Assembly: GCF_014644435.1 (NCBI RefSeq)
Contig: NZ_BMKR01000006.1
Span: 62,001-126,000, forward strand
Length of the DNA: 64,000 nt
Source: Paenibacillus albidus
Lineage (GTDB): Bacteria > Bacillota > Bacilli > Paenibacillales > Paenibacillaceae
Direction of reading: 5' to 3'
In this document: positions 33,966 to 41,149 of the stretch, one piece after another
Layout: each line of letters starts with the position of its first letter
Position numbering within the stretch: the stretch's first letter is position 1
Notes under the pieces: model-generated
What the model saw: the letters and a program-made list of their open reading frames with translations, nothing else
Told to the model about the DNA's origin: nothing
The model's database searches: none
Position numbers and translations under genes: made by a program

Positions 33966-33989
33966 AAGCCTCAGATTTTTCTCAGGCTT
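33966..33989 (-). terminator. Terminator between recombinase and terminase
   Basis: AAGCCTGAG/CTGAGGCTT hairpin (one mismatch) followed on the minus strand by ATTTTC. Confidence 0.7.
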
Positions 33990-34025
33990 CGCTTGATCGC
34001 AGTATTCTACTAATATTTGTTAATT

Positions 34026-34143
34026 GAATTCATCTTAATACTAATTGTATGTCATTCGTAAAGTGCGGATTTTCCTTGATGTGATTTGTTTTGCTCCTCG
34101 TTCCCCGAAATGAATTCATCATTGCCCTATTATAGTGAATTCA
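34026..34143. repeat. Three TGAATTCA repeats beside terminase
   Basis: TGAATTCA occurs at 34026-34033, 34111-34118 and 34136-34143 in an otherwise gene-free 154-bp stretch. Position upstream of terminase suits a packaging (cos/pac) or recombinase-binding site; the function is inferred only. Confidence 0.4.
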
Positions 34144-34695
34144 TTAGAGTTCAAAGTCCTCTAAAGCATCGTCTAAAGTGTCTTGAAGCAAGCCGACATA
34201 CCTTAAGGTCACCTTTTCTTCGGAGTGGTTAAAGTGATCCATTAGTAACGCTATGTCCTTCGTTTCGAGATACAATCTGTATCCAAATGTCTTTCTCATG
34301 GAGTGGGTGCCAATCTCTTCAAGATCAAGTTCTTTTGCTGCACCTCTAATTATTTTGTATGCCATATTTGACGAAATGGGGTGTGCCTTACCTCTTTTAC
34401 GTTTCCTGCTGGGAAACAAGTATTCGAAATCTGCTTTGTCTTTGATGTAGGCATCAAGCGCCTTGCGAAGTGATTTTCGAATCAATACACTTTTTACCTT
34501 CCTGGTCTTTTTTTCAGTTATTGTTATGTGGGTCCCCTTTACATCCCGGACCGTAAGGGGCAGTATGTCTGAAATACGAAATCCTGTATTGATTCCTACA
34601 AAAAACATGATGAAGTCACGGATGTTCTTGAAATATAAGTATTTCTTCATGGCATCTAATTTCTTAGGATCTCGTATCGGTTGTACGAACTTCAT
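34144..34695 (-). CDS. Short tyrosine recombinase (second recombinase)
   Basis: A 183-residue catalytic domain of a tyrosine recombinase without the N-terminal arm/core-binding domain. The active residues are present: Arg40 (T-G-F-R-I-S-D), Lys in the hairpin (E-K-K-T-R-K, 61-66), His131-Arg134 (H-S-M-R), His157 (F-N-H-S-E-E) and Tyr166 (L-R-Y-V-G). It is distinct from the integrase at 54.6 kb and sits next to terminase. Such XerD-like small enzymes are common near packaging genes in Bacillota phages, with unclear roles. A dispersed palindrome lies 25 bp upstream. Confidence 0.85.
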   Translation of the reverse strand: MKFVQPIRDPKKLDAMKKYLYFKNIRDFIMFFVGINTGFRISDILPLTVRDVKGTHITITEKKTRKVKSVLIRKSLRKALDAYIKDKADFEYLFPSRKRKRGKAHPISSNMAYKIIRGAAKELDLEEIGTHSMRKTFGYRLYLETKDIALLMDHFNHSEEKVTLRYVGLLQDTLDDALEDFEL

Positions 34696-34719
34696 TTCAT
34701 CACCTCCATTTTTGAGTTA

Positions 34720-34733
34720 AGGAAAATTTTCCT
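34720..34733. repeat. Dispersed palindrome, perfect copy
   Basis: AGGAAAATTTTCCT, 25 bp upstream of the recombinase start, just past the terminator at 34747-34764 in minus sense. Confidence 0.7.
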
Positions 34734-34746
34734 GAGCAAAAGAAAA

Positions 34747-34764
34747 AGCGCCTTATCGGGCGCT
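34747..34764 (-). terminator. Minus-strand terminator
   Basis: AGCGCC-CGATAA-GGCGCT then TTTTTCTTTT. It would stop leftward transcripts from the 35-36 kb genes before the recombinase. Confidence 0.75.
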
Positions 34765-34916
34765 CATGGGTGAAGATAGATTTGTTATATGTATAACGTA
34801 ACATGAGATTAATTCTTTTTTACTGCGTTTTAAAACTAATATCCTCATTTATATGTTGTATAATTATGGATAGTTAGTTGCGTTACTTCAAATTTATCGG
34901 GGAAGAGGCTAAAAAT

Positions 34917-35432
34917 ATGTACACTATTGAGCAATTACAAGCTTGCGACTTTCTTTTAAAGAAAATAACTAGCGATAGGCAATGCACAAAATTGTTTCAA
35001 AAGAATTTAAAGTTAGTGGTTGAAATTGATAGTTCTTATTGGTTCGGAGACTTTGTGGATTTTGACGGACGACGTATTTCACAGCAAAGTTTCGATGATC
35101 AAGGCGACCCAGTAATAAAACAATATTCGTCAACAGGAAGCGAAACCTTGCAATCATTAAAGGGAATATGGGAAGCTTATGCTAGTTTTGTTAAGCCTCA
35201 ATCGGCTGACCCGTTTTGGAACAATCCGTTAATATGGGTAGATAGTATTCCGTTGCTCTTCAACACACTTACCAAAATATTAGATATAGCAAATCTGAAA
35301 GACTCAGAAAGTCCATTATTTCCATATCTATTCAATGCCAAAAATCTTGATAAAGGAATTGAACTCCCATTTATCAATCTTGCTGAGAGGAAGATTAACT
35401 TAATTTCAATTATTGAGGTCACCAATAATTAA
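34917..35432 (+). CDS. Plus-strand cargo protein, unknown
   Basis: A 171-residue soluble protein. I start it at ATG 34917 (AGAGG 8 nt upstream). It contains S-S-Y-W-F-G-D-F-V-D-F-D-G-R-R-I and N-P-L-I-W-V-D-S-I-P-L-L-F-N-T-L. No family recognised. It is encoded against the direction of the surrounding genes and has a TATAAT-like box at about 34858-34863 and its own long-loop terminator, as expected of a moron expressed in the lysogen. Confidence 0.65.
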   Translation: MYTIEQLQACDFLLKKITSDRQCTKLFQKNLKLVVEIDSSYWFGDFVDFDGRRISQQSFDDQGDPVIKQYSSTGSETLQSLKGIWEAYASFVKPQSADPFWNNPLIWVDSIPLLFNTLTKILDIANLKDSESPLFPYLFNAKNLDKGIELPFINLAERKINLISIIEVTNN

Positions 35433-35440
35433 CTACTCAA

Positions 35441-35491
35441 AAGCGGTATGAGGCGTATTCACATTAGTGATTGCCAACATACCGCTTTATA
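35441..35491 (+). terminator. Terminator of the plus-strand cargo gene
   Basis: AAGCGGTATG pairs with CATACCGCTT (perfect, 27-nt loop), then TATATT. Just after the stop codon. Confidence 0.65.
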
Positions 35492-35545
35492 TTGCCCCTG
35501 ATGGGCTTCGACTTGAAATCATCCGGTATTCATTCACGTAACCGG

Positions 35546-35689
35546 TTAACGTTCTCGATCCATATCTTTAGCCGCTGAGACCACGGTTGCCCAGGAGGTG
35601 TTCGGGTATGAGCTGCGGTGTGTGATATGCCCGTCACAGATTTCCGCAACCAGATATGGAGTGTTTCTGGAAGCTATTGCCCCCTTGAG
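35546..35689 (-). pseudogene. Possible C-terminal gene remnant
   Basis: Between the two cargo genes lies a 47-codon open stretch that begins right after a stop codon and has no usable start. It reads L-K-G-A-I-A-S-R-N-T-P-Y-L-V-A-E-I-C-D, continues through S-S-Y-P-N-T-S-W-A-T, and ends V-V-S-A-A-K-D-M-D-R-E-R. It has a coding-like composition and is more GC-rich than the genes beside it. It may be the 3' remnant of a phage gene broken by insertion of the cargo genes. The evidence is weak. Confidence 0.3.
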
Positions 35690-35763
35690 TTAATTATATT
35701 TTTAAAATGATACTAAATGGCTACGGATTTATTGACTAAAATACTTTTTTTACTTAGGTCAAT

Positions 35764-36408
35764 TCAATCTTCACCCTGCAGTATCTTACCAATGAAATTA
35801 TCTTGAACAATAATCAATAGCTTGTTTAGATGGTCATTCAATCCTTTTGAGTTTGATTCTATATCACTGATGAGTTCTGATATTCTTGTTTTATTGGTGT
35901 TTGGCTGAGATAAGTAAGTTTTAAATAAAGTTAAGCTTCTCCCCATTTTAGAACCCGTTTCATATATGTGTTCAACTTGCCTTTCATATTCTTTTAAGAT
36001 TATCTTTCTTTTCTTAAATTGAATTGCCATCATGAGGGTTGATTTATATTGCTCTGAAATACATTTGTCGATATAGTTTTCTAATGTAGCTGTATTTGTT
36101 TGTCCACATAGATATATTTCCCATACCTGCTTCACTGCAACCGTGTCATGGAAGCTCATTTTCACATTGCTTATTGCTTCAATGAAATCATCGGCAGCCT
36201 TTAATCGTAATTCTCGTATGACTTTATCATTGTCATTCTCCTTGTTTTTCTTTTGTGTTCTGTTGACAGCAAAATAGGCAACAAAAATTGATAATAATGC
36301 GATTAAAGGCGACAAATATGTAACGGACTGAAAAAATGAACTCCAATACGGGGCTTTTGAATAATCATGAAATTGTTTTAGGACATCAAGCAATTGCTCG
36401 GAACTCAT
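35764..36408 (-). CDS. Membrane-anchored cargo protein with cytoplasmic helical domain
   Basis: A 214-residue protein with one or two TM segments at about residues 25-45 (L-S-P-L-I-A-L-L-S-I-F-V-A-Y-F-A-V) then a Lys/Asn-rich turn and a long helical domain. Start ATG 36408 with TTGAGGTG close upstream. AT-rich and unlike its small-gene neighbours. It may be a moron (for example exclusion); this is inferred from layout alone. Confidence 0.65.
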   Translation of the reverse strand: MSSEQLLDVLKQFHDYSKAPYWSSFFQSVTYLSPLIALLSIFVAYFAVNRTQKKNKENDNDKVIRELRLKAADDFIEAISNVKMSFHDTVAVKQVWEIYLCGQTNTATLENYIDKCISEQYKSTLMMAIQFKKRKIILKEYERQVEHIYETGSKMGRSLTLFKTYLSQPNTNKTRISELISDIESNSKGLNDHLNKLLIIVQDNFIGKILQGED

Positions 36409-36530
36409 AATACACCTCAATTTCTATTATCATTTCATCTCTTGGTTAATATTTGCACATATCCTCAAGTTTGTATAGAGAAAAACCGCTCTAGGTATCT
36501 ACCCTTCGCGGCCGCATTTATGAATAGTCA

Positions 36531-36809
36531 TCATGTCAATTCTTCCATTGCACACCTTACTTCTTTGTTCCTTTGATCCCATATCTGATTACTATGAGAA
36601 CGAATAACATTTTCAAGCGCTTCTTCATTGAGAATCACGCCCACTGAGGCTGAGGATAGAAGTTTTTGTCTCAACTGAAGTAACTGCTTGGCGTGCTCAA
36701 ATCCACCCATCAAATAATAATTTCTAGCCTCTTCGATTGTGATGGAGTAGATTTTTGCAAGTTCCTTTATTTCATTTCTCATATCAGATGGAAATTCAAG
36801 TAATTCCAT
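36531..36809 (-). CDS. Hypothetical phage protein, 92 residues
   Basis: A helical, charged protein (P-S-D-M-R-N-E-I-K-E-L-A-K-I-Y-S-I-T-I-E-E-A-R) with GGAGGG upstream of ATG. It follows the regulator-like 36825 gene by 15 nt and may be co-transcribed. No family recognised. Confidence 0.6.
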   Translation of the reverse strand: MELLEFPSDMRNEIKELAKIYSITIEEARNYYLMGGFEHAKQLLQLRQKLLSSASVGVILNEEALENVIRSHSNQIWDQRNKEVRCAMEELT

Positions 36810-36824
36810 TTATACATCCCTCCA

Positions 36825-37481
36825 CTATATATCTCGATTGTTGAGCGTTCGAAGACCGATTTCACCTTCTTTATTCCTGCCAAGTCCATAATCTATCGTT
36901 ACATAATCCAGAGTTCCATTGAACAGAAGCGTGTTTGCCAGTGAAGCAATAACCTTCCGGCGCTTTTCCGCGAACGTGGTGGCTTCGATTCCATAAGCAA
37001 CTGCCTTATATCCTTTTCGCATGTACTCAACGGCATCTTTGTATCGGTATTTTCTTTCTCCTACGAATAACAGTTGCACAATCATGCGCTCATGTGGATC
37101 TACTATGTTATTTGCAGCGTGCAGTACAGCTTCTGTGACTCGTTTATACAACATGTAGTTAAGATGGCGTGTCTCTTTGGCTATAAGTACGTTAGCCGGT
37201 AAATTCGAAACATGGTCGCTTGTGCCAAGGCGTTTGACTGCACCTTCTACTCCAGCCATGTCAAAATCGTTTAGTCCGTTCTCCTGTGGCTGCTTAAGGA
37301 CGAATTCATAACTGTCCACCAGTCCCTTAATGGTTCGATAACTGTTAAGCAACCACAAGGCTTTCCGGATGTCCTCTTCATCAGCATTTGTGAAGAACTG
37401 AACCTGATAGGCTCTCGTTATATCTGCGAGATCGTTCTTGGGTGTATAGTCGTTTTGCGTCGCTGAAATCAATTCAATCAT
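36825..37481 (-). CDS. Putative late transcription regulator (ArpU-like)
   Basis: A 218-residue protein started at ATG 37481 (GGAGG 8 nt upstream). The C-terminal half has N-I-V-D-P-H-E-R-M-I-V-Q-L-L-F-V-G-E-R-K followed by helices ending K-R-R-K-V-I-A-S-L-A-N-T-L-L. This D-P-x-x-R-x-I-x-x-L-x-F layout before a helix-turn-helix resembles ArpU/RinA-type regulators of phage late genes. Its place at the end of the early block, before terminase, fits. No motif is decisive. Confidence 0.45.
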   Translation of the reverse strand: MIELISATQNDYTPKNDLADITRAYQVQFFTNADEEDIRKALWLLNSYRTIKGLVDSYEFVLKQPQENGLNDFDMAGVEGAVKRLGTSDHVSNLPANVLIAKETRHLNYMLYKRVTEAVLHAANNIVDPHERMIVQLLFVGERKYRYKDAVEYMRKGYKAVAYGIEATTFAEKRRKVIASLANTLLFNGTLDYVTIDYGLGRNKEGEIGLRTLNNRDI

Positions 37482-37505
37482 GGGCAATACCTCCTTGCGG
37501 TTATC

Positions 37506-37670
37506 TTATATATTTACTGTCAGTATAGAGTGGATTTCGTACGGAGTTACTACGGATATCTGAGATTCTGTAATGCCATAGGTTTCACGTCCCCGGCGCA
37601 GAAACTCTTCTGGGTCTTTATCAAATAGGTCGTAATCGTGGATAACCTCATTATCATTTAGTGTGCTCAT
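37506..37670 (-). CDS. Small hypothetical protein, 54 residues
   Basis: M-S-T-L-N-D-N-E-V-I-H-D-Y-D-L-F-D-K-D-P-E-E-F-L, ending S-I-L-T-V-N-I. AAGGAGAT lies 6 nt before ATG, and the start overlaps the stop of the upstream gene by 4 nt (ATGA). Acidic, probably soluble. No family recognised. Confidence 0.65.
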   Translation of the reverse strand: MSTLNDNEVIHDYDLFDKDPEEFLRRGRETYGITESQISVVTPYEIHSILTVNI

Positions 37671-37864
37671 TCCCATATCTCCTTTACTAAGTCAGCTGTA
37701 CGCCGCCATTTTGTATTATTACTGATGCCCCGCAGTTGCACCGCGCCCTGAGAATTGGTCTTGAGTAGTTTAGGCGTGCCATCGATGCTCTTTCGGCTGC
37801 TAAATACCTGACCGTCTGCGCTTATACTGTATCCCGGCCAGTTTGGGATTGGTTTAGTCTCCAT
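37667..37864 (-). CDS. Orphan NUMOD4-like small protein
   Basis: A 65-residue protein opening E-T-K-P-I-P-N-W-P-G-Y-S-I-S-A-D-G-Q-V-F-S-S-R, the NUMOD4 pattern (W-x-x-Y/P-G-Y-x-V/I-S-x-x-G-x-V-x-S). NUMOD4 normally precedes an HNH homing nuclease domain; none follows here. It may be a remnant of a homing nuclease, or a small DNA-binding protein. It overlaps both neighbours. Confidence 0.6.
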   Translation of the reverse strand: METKPIPNWPGYSISADGQVFSSRKSIDGTPKLLKTNSQGAVQLRGISNNTKWRRTADLVKEIWE

Positions 37865-38192
37865 TAGGTATGACCTCCACGTCTTTAATCTTCACCAGAC
37901 TGTTAATAGAAACATAGGAAGGCGAGGCTCCATCATGCCATTCCACCAGCGCTCTCATATGACTATCAGAGAGCCTTTTAACGGTACCTGAGGCTTTATA
38001 TCGTTTATGGTAAACTCCGTCTTCTGGTGCTATCTTCGGCGTGTCTGGCTGTACTGGTGTGGGGTCAAAGGTGCCGGATTCTACTTGATCAATTACACCT
38101 TTCAATTGGTAATAAGATTGCGTTGGTCGCCAAGCTTCTGCCTGCTCGTTCAGATATTGCAGCAGCCTGTCTGCATCGATCAGTTTAGGCAT
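37854..38192 (-). CDS. Hypothetical phage protein, 112 residues
   Basis: Opens M-P-K-L-I-D-A-D-R-L-L-Q-Y-L-N-E-Q-A-E-A-W. This is a common start in Gram-positive phage early genes ('I-D-A-D' proteins). The C-terminal part is strand-like (A-L-V-E-W-H-D-G-A-S-P-S-Y-V-S-I). Function unknown. Confidence 0.6.
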   Translation of the reverse strand: MPKLIDADRLLQYLNEQAEAWRPTQSYYQLKGVIDQVESGTFDPTPVQPDTPKIAPEDGVYHKRYKASGTVKRLSDSHMRALVEWHDGASPSYVSINSLVKIKDVEVIPNGD

Positions 38193-38207
38193 TGTCTGTA
38201 TCCTCCC

Positions 38208-38321
38208 CTACCAGTATTTTGCGATGCATATTCCAACAATTGCTCCGGCCAGAACGATACTTGGAATGATTAACTGCCTGCCGTTTTTCTTAAACTCTGC
38301 TTTGAAATGTTTCCAGTACAT
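38208..38321 (-). CDS. Tiny single-TM membrane protein
   Basis: A 37-residue protein: M-Y-W-K-H-F-K-A-E-F-K-K-N-G-R-Q then a TM helix (L-I-I-P-S-I-V-L-A-G-A-I-V-G-I-C-I-A) and K-Y-W. AAAGGAA lies 7 nt before ATG. It fills the gap between 37854-38192 and 38408-38692. Function unknown. Confidence 0.6.
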   Translation of the reverse strand: MYWKHFKAEFKKNGRQLIIPSIVLAGAIVGICIAKYW

Positions 38322-38407
38322 TGGGTTGTTCCTTTCTTTATGGGGAGCAGATAACCTGTATCGGCCCCCGTAAACTGGGTAATTCGGTCGAATCGGAGCC
38401 CTTCGGC

Positions 38408-38692
38408 CTATGATTTCAGATGGTCCTTTACCCGGGCTTTCGGCAGCCTCATTACTGCGAATGCTCCGAAGTCAGTAAGTGCATCCTCACCTTGGATGGC
38501 ATCCTCAGGAATCCATATCTCGCATTTGATTCGATGGTACCCTTTGTTCTTTCCGGTCTTGCTTGGCGCGTGCATCGACATCTTCCCACTGAACGGCGCC
38601 ATGACCATAAGGGAGTCGTTGTATTCACCCTTAATCTGTTCTACTGCCGTTTTTACACTATCAGGTGAAATATCAAAGAATGCTGTCTTCAT
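38408..38692 (-). CDS. Hypothetical phage protein, 94 residues
   Basis: Contains M-K-T-A-F-F-D-I-S-P-D-S-V-K-T-A-V-E-Q-I-K and a strand-rich middle (Y-H-R-I-K-C-E-I-W-I-P-E-D-A). AAGGGGGAG precedes ATG. No family recognised. Confidence 0.6.
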   Translation of the reverse strand: MKTAFFDISPDSVKTAVEQIKGEYNDSLMVMAPFSGKMSMHAPSKTGKNKGYHRIKCEIWIPEDAIQGEDALTDFGAFAVMRLPKARVKDHLKS

Positions 38693-38707
38693 ATCCTCTT
38701 CTCCCCC

Positions 38708-38878
38708 TTATACCTCTTCTAAATTATCCGAATGAGTGACTATCGAAGTGAACGGATCTACCTGAATCCATACTTCGTCTTCATCCCCGCCGATTTCTGC
38801 GCTCATTACTTGGCCTTTAATGCCGGCGCACGGACCATCGATTATTTTGTACTCGCCTAAAATGGTTATCACTTGCAT
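38708..38878 (-). CDS. Small hypothetical protein, 56 residues
   Basis: M-Q-V-I-T-I-L-G-E-Y-K-I-I-D-G-P-C-A-G-I, beta-rich and acidic, ending D-N-L-E-E-V. Its composition suggests a small barrel. GGGAGAGG lies 7 nt before ATG. Compactly placed between neighbours. Function unknown. Confidence 0.65.
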   Translation of the reverse strand: MQVITILGEYKIIDGPCAGIKGQVMSAEIGGDEDEVWIQVDPFTSIVTHSDNLEEV

Positions 38879-38910
38879 CGTGTATCCTCTCCCTTTGGGG
38901 TCTCTGCCCC

Positions 38911-39147
38911 CTAAATTCGGTTTGCTACAATCTTCTGGTCCTGTTCATGCCGGAGTCTCATCCACTCTGTATGGTCCGGGTTATCGTCCAATTGCTCGCC
39001 ATTGGGACCAACCACAAAAGTAATGCCGGGATATTTGAGTTGCTTAATCCTGCTGTTCTGGACCGGCTGCTTATCAAGTCTTCGTACGTACCGCGCCGGC
39101 GGATTCTTTCTGAGCTTTCCGTCCTTCGTATAAATCGCTTGATTCAT
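38911..39147 (-). CDS. Hypothetical phage protein, 78 residues
   Basis: A basic protein (L-R-K-N-P-P-A-R-Y-V-R-R-L-D-K-Q-P-V) with GGGGG upstream of ATG. It starts 60 nt after the HNH gene. No family recognised. Confidence 0.55.
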   Translation of the reverse strand: MNQAIYTKDGKLRKNPPARYVRRLDKQPVQNSRIKQLKYPGITFVVGPNGEQLDDNPDHTEWMRLRHEQDQKIVANRI

Positions 39148-39206
39148 GTGTCTCAGCCCCCTTATAAGTTAAGTACCAGACCACCTGCGGCCTCCGCTAC
39201 GCTAAG

Positions 39207-39653
39207 CTATAAATCCACATGCTTCCAACTCTTCCCTTCCCTAATCAACCGTACGGTTTTTAAAGAGACTGAAAGCTCATTCATAATTTTTCTTGTTGGC
39301 TCGCCTTCTTTTAGCATTGATTTAATATTTCTGGCCATTTTATCGTCTATTGTGCTACTCCCATTTCGCACACCATAAGCGTTTCTTTTTCTTTGGATAG
39401 CGTCATGCATATTTTCTTTTGGTGTCCCTAATTCCAAATGTTCTGGATTGATGCAACTTGGGTTATCGCATTTATGCCTTACTACCAGTCCATCTGGTAT
39501 TTCTCCAAAACACTCCTGATAAACAAATCTATGCGCTCTATGTTCTATCCCTTGATGTCTAAAGTGTCCGTACCCATCCTTATTCAAGCGATGGGATGTA
39601 ACGATGAAGCACCCGCCTTCATTTACTTCGAAATCAAGTTTCTTCGTTCTCAT
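39207..39653 (-). CDS. Free-standing HNH homing endonuclease
   Basis: A 148-residue HNH nuclease. The core is H-R-A-H-R-F-V-Y-Q-E-C-F-G-E-I-P, then V-R-H-K-C-D-N-P-S-C-I-N-P-E-H-L-E-L-G-T (His-Asn-His with two Cys). The C-terminal helix-turn-helix (T-R-K-I-M-N-E-L-S-V-S-L-K-T-V-R-L-I) helps bind DNA. This type is a selfish element in phage genomes. AAGGAG lies 7 nt before ATG. Confidence 0.88.
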   Translation of the reverse strand: MRTKKLDFEVNEGGCFIVTSHRLNKDGYGHFRHQGIEHRAHRFVYQECFGEIPDGLVVRHKCDNPSCINPEHLELGTPKENMHDAIQRKRNAYGVRNGSSTIDDKMARNIKSMLKEGEPTRKIMNELSVSLKTVRLIREGKSWKHVDL

Positions 39654-39683
39654 TGGTTATCTCCTTCCTCAACCTCAATTTGC

Positions 39684-39875
39684 CTACACTTGGACATTCA
39701 AGTTTTCCATTTGCTCTATTGCTTTTCCTAAGCTCTCCAACTTCTCAAAGTTATTTTTCGCTTCAGTAATTTGTTTGTCTCTAACTTGGTCGGCAATCAA
39801 CAAGCGCAAATCATTATAGCTGTCCTTGAGCTTATCTAAGGTCTCAATCGCATCTTTTAATTTCACTAGGTTCAT
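39684..39875 (-). CDS. Small coiled-coil protein
   Basis: A 63-residue helical protein (L-K-D-A-I-E-T-L-D-K-L-K-D-S-Y-N-D-L) with heptad-like Leu spacing. GGAGGG lies 6 nt before ATG; its start overlaps the upstream stop by 4 nt. Function unknown. Confidence 0.6.
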   Translation of the reverse strand: MNLVKLKDAIETLDKLKDSYNDLRLLIADQVRDKQITEAKNNFEKLESLGKAIEQMENLNVQV

Positions 39876-40402
39876 GAGCTGCCCTCCTTGGGTGCTGGGG
39901 TATGCCAGGTCCAGCCTGTTGTATCTACACCTTTGATATTGTGTGTTGGGGCTGGTGCTGGGGATTCTGGAATCACGATAGGAGTCCAGTGAGTGTGATA
40001 TCCCGGCCAGTCTACATCTATTGGAGTTCCACAGTATGGAGGCTCACAAACCGGAAACTCCCACCAAAGAACATCACCATAATCTTCGTGCCATTCGTCG
40101 ATTGGTCTAGCAACCACCGGTTGTTTAATCTCTGGTGTTGGTGCTGGGGTATCTGGGTAAAGGGTGGAGAGTTCGCGTTTCAGTTCAGTTATCATCACTT
40201 CAACTGCGCGACCTTTATCTTTCCAGAGACCATATTCTTCAATAGCACATTCAATTGCCACTTTAAGTCGTTGTTCCCGTTCCCCGCGCTCTTTGGCTTC
40301 TTGGAGCCAGTATTCAGCCATTCGGACAAATTCACCCTTGCTTGACATGCTTGTTATGTCTTTGCACATCTCCATATCCTTTTGCCAGTCCCTTTGTGTC
40401 AT
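39872..40402 (-). CDS. Hypothetical phage protein with W/P-rich C-terminus
   Basis: A 176-residue protein: helical N-terminal half and a C-terminal part containing Y-G-D-V-L-W-W-E-F-P-V-C-E-P-P-Y and G-T-P-I-D-V-D-W-P-G-Y-H-T-H-W-T-P. The latter pattern is a common ending in phage early proteins, resembling DUF551-type domains. Function unknown. Confidence 0.6.
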   Translation of the reverse strand: MTQRDWQKDMEMCKDITSMSSKGEFVRMAEYWLQEAKERGEREQRLKVAIECAIEEYGLWKDKGRAVEVMITELKRELSTLYPDTPAPTPEIKQPVVARPIDEWHEDYGDVLWWEFPVCEPPYCGTPIDVDWPGYHTHWTPIVIPESPAPAPTHNIKGVDTTGWTWHTPAPKEGSS

Positions 40403-40630
40403 ATCCTGTTCCTCCCTTGGTGGGAGAGGAGGGTTACTCCTACTCCCTTAATAATCTGAATTATCTCTTACGGCTCGCGCCTATTCGGTCGTTACGATGG
40501 CCTCCGGCCGTTTCATGTCGCTGTTTCTTCGTACTGCGCAACACAATAATTAATTGAAATTGAATCAGCCATAATGATGTGTGATAAGATATAAATGGTA
40601 ATTAGTGATTTAATGAGGAGTGAATTTATA

Positions 40631-40726
40631 TTGATATTCTTTAAATTAAAGCCCCTATTTAAATTAACTGCTCTGGTTCTTACTGTCTTTGGCTGCTACG
40701 CGCTTATTATGAGATTATTTTTCTAA
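40631..40726 (+). CDS. 31-residue hydrophobic peptide on the plus strand
   Basis: M-I-F-F-K-L-K-P-L-F-K-L-T-A-L-V-L-T-V-F then G-C-Y-A-L-I-M-R-L-F-F: one TM helix with short basic flanks. Start TTG follows GGAG by about 10 nt. It runs against the surrounding minus-strand genes, in a 369-bp gap. The rest of the gap (40403-40630) holds no clear gene; about 40480-40520 is GC-rich with a GGCCGGAGGCC inverted repeat. It resembles type I toxin or membrane regulator peptides in form, but no antitoxin RNA is identified. Confidence 0.5.
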   Translation: MIFFKLKPLFKLTALVLTVFGCYALIMRLFF

Positions 40727-40771
40727 TGATCTTTAATGTTCATTTGATACTTCGCTATATGCGTCTACTGC

Positions 40772-41149
40772 CTACTTAACTTGTAAGCTTAAAACGGGGA
40801 TAGTACCCCTAACGGACAGTTCTATCTCTCCCGTCTCAAATGCCTGAAGGTATTTATTAATTTGTTCTTGGTCATCGAATTTGTAGTCAAACCCGAACCA
40901 TCCAAAAATCATGTTATCTGTGCCGCAGTGAAACTTTCCTCCAACCATTTGATTATGCCGTATACCACCCCATGGCTTCTTCTCGCATACGGAGTAGCGC
41001 AATTGCCCGAAATTATTACGGATCATTACAAAGTAGTTCTCGGAGACGCCAACTACTCGCATAGGTTTCTTCCAGTCGTTCACCTTAACGAGATTGCCGA
41101 TGCTTACGGTATCCAGAATTTCTTTTGTTATGTTATTTTCATAAATCAA
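40772..41149 (-). CDS. Hypothetical phage protein, 125 residues
   Basis: A beta-rich protein (S-I-G-N-L-V-K-V-N-D-W-K-K-P-M-R-V-V-G-V) of the type common in phage early regions (small OB/SH3-like). It overlaps the next upstream gene by 11 nt. Function unknown. Confidence 0.6.
   Translation of the reverse strand: MIYENNITKEILDTVSIGNLVKVNDWKKPMRVVGVSENYFVMIRNNFGQLRYSVCEKKPWGGIRHNQMVGGKFHCGTDNMIFGWFGFDYKFDDQEQINKYLQAFETGEIELSVRGTIPVLSLQVK

Noticed and set aside
39148..39206. tRNA-like stretch on the minus strand
   Set aside because: It starts with TAGCTTAGCG, like a D-arm, but has no T-psi-C arm and overlaps the HNH stop codon.
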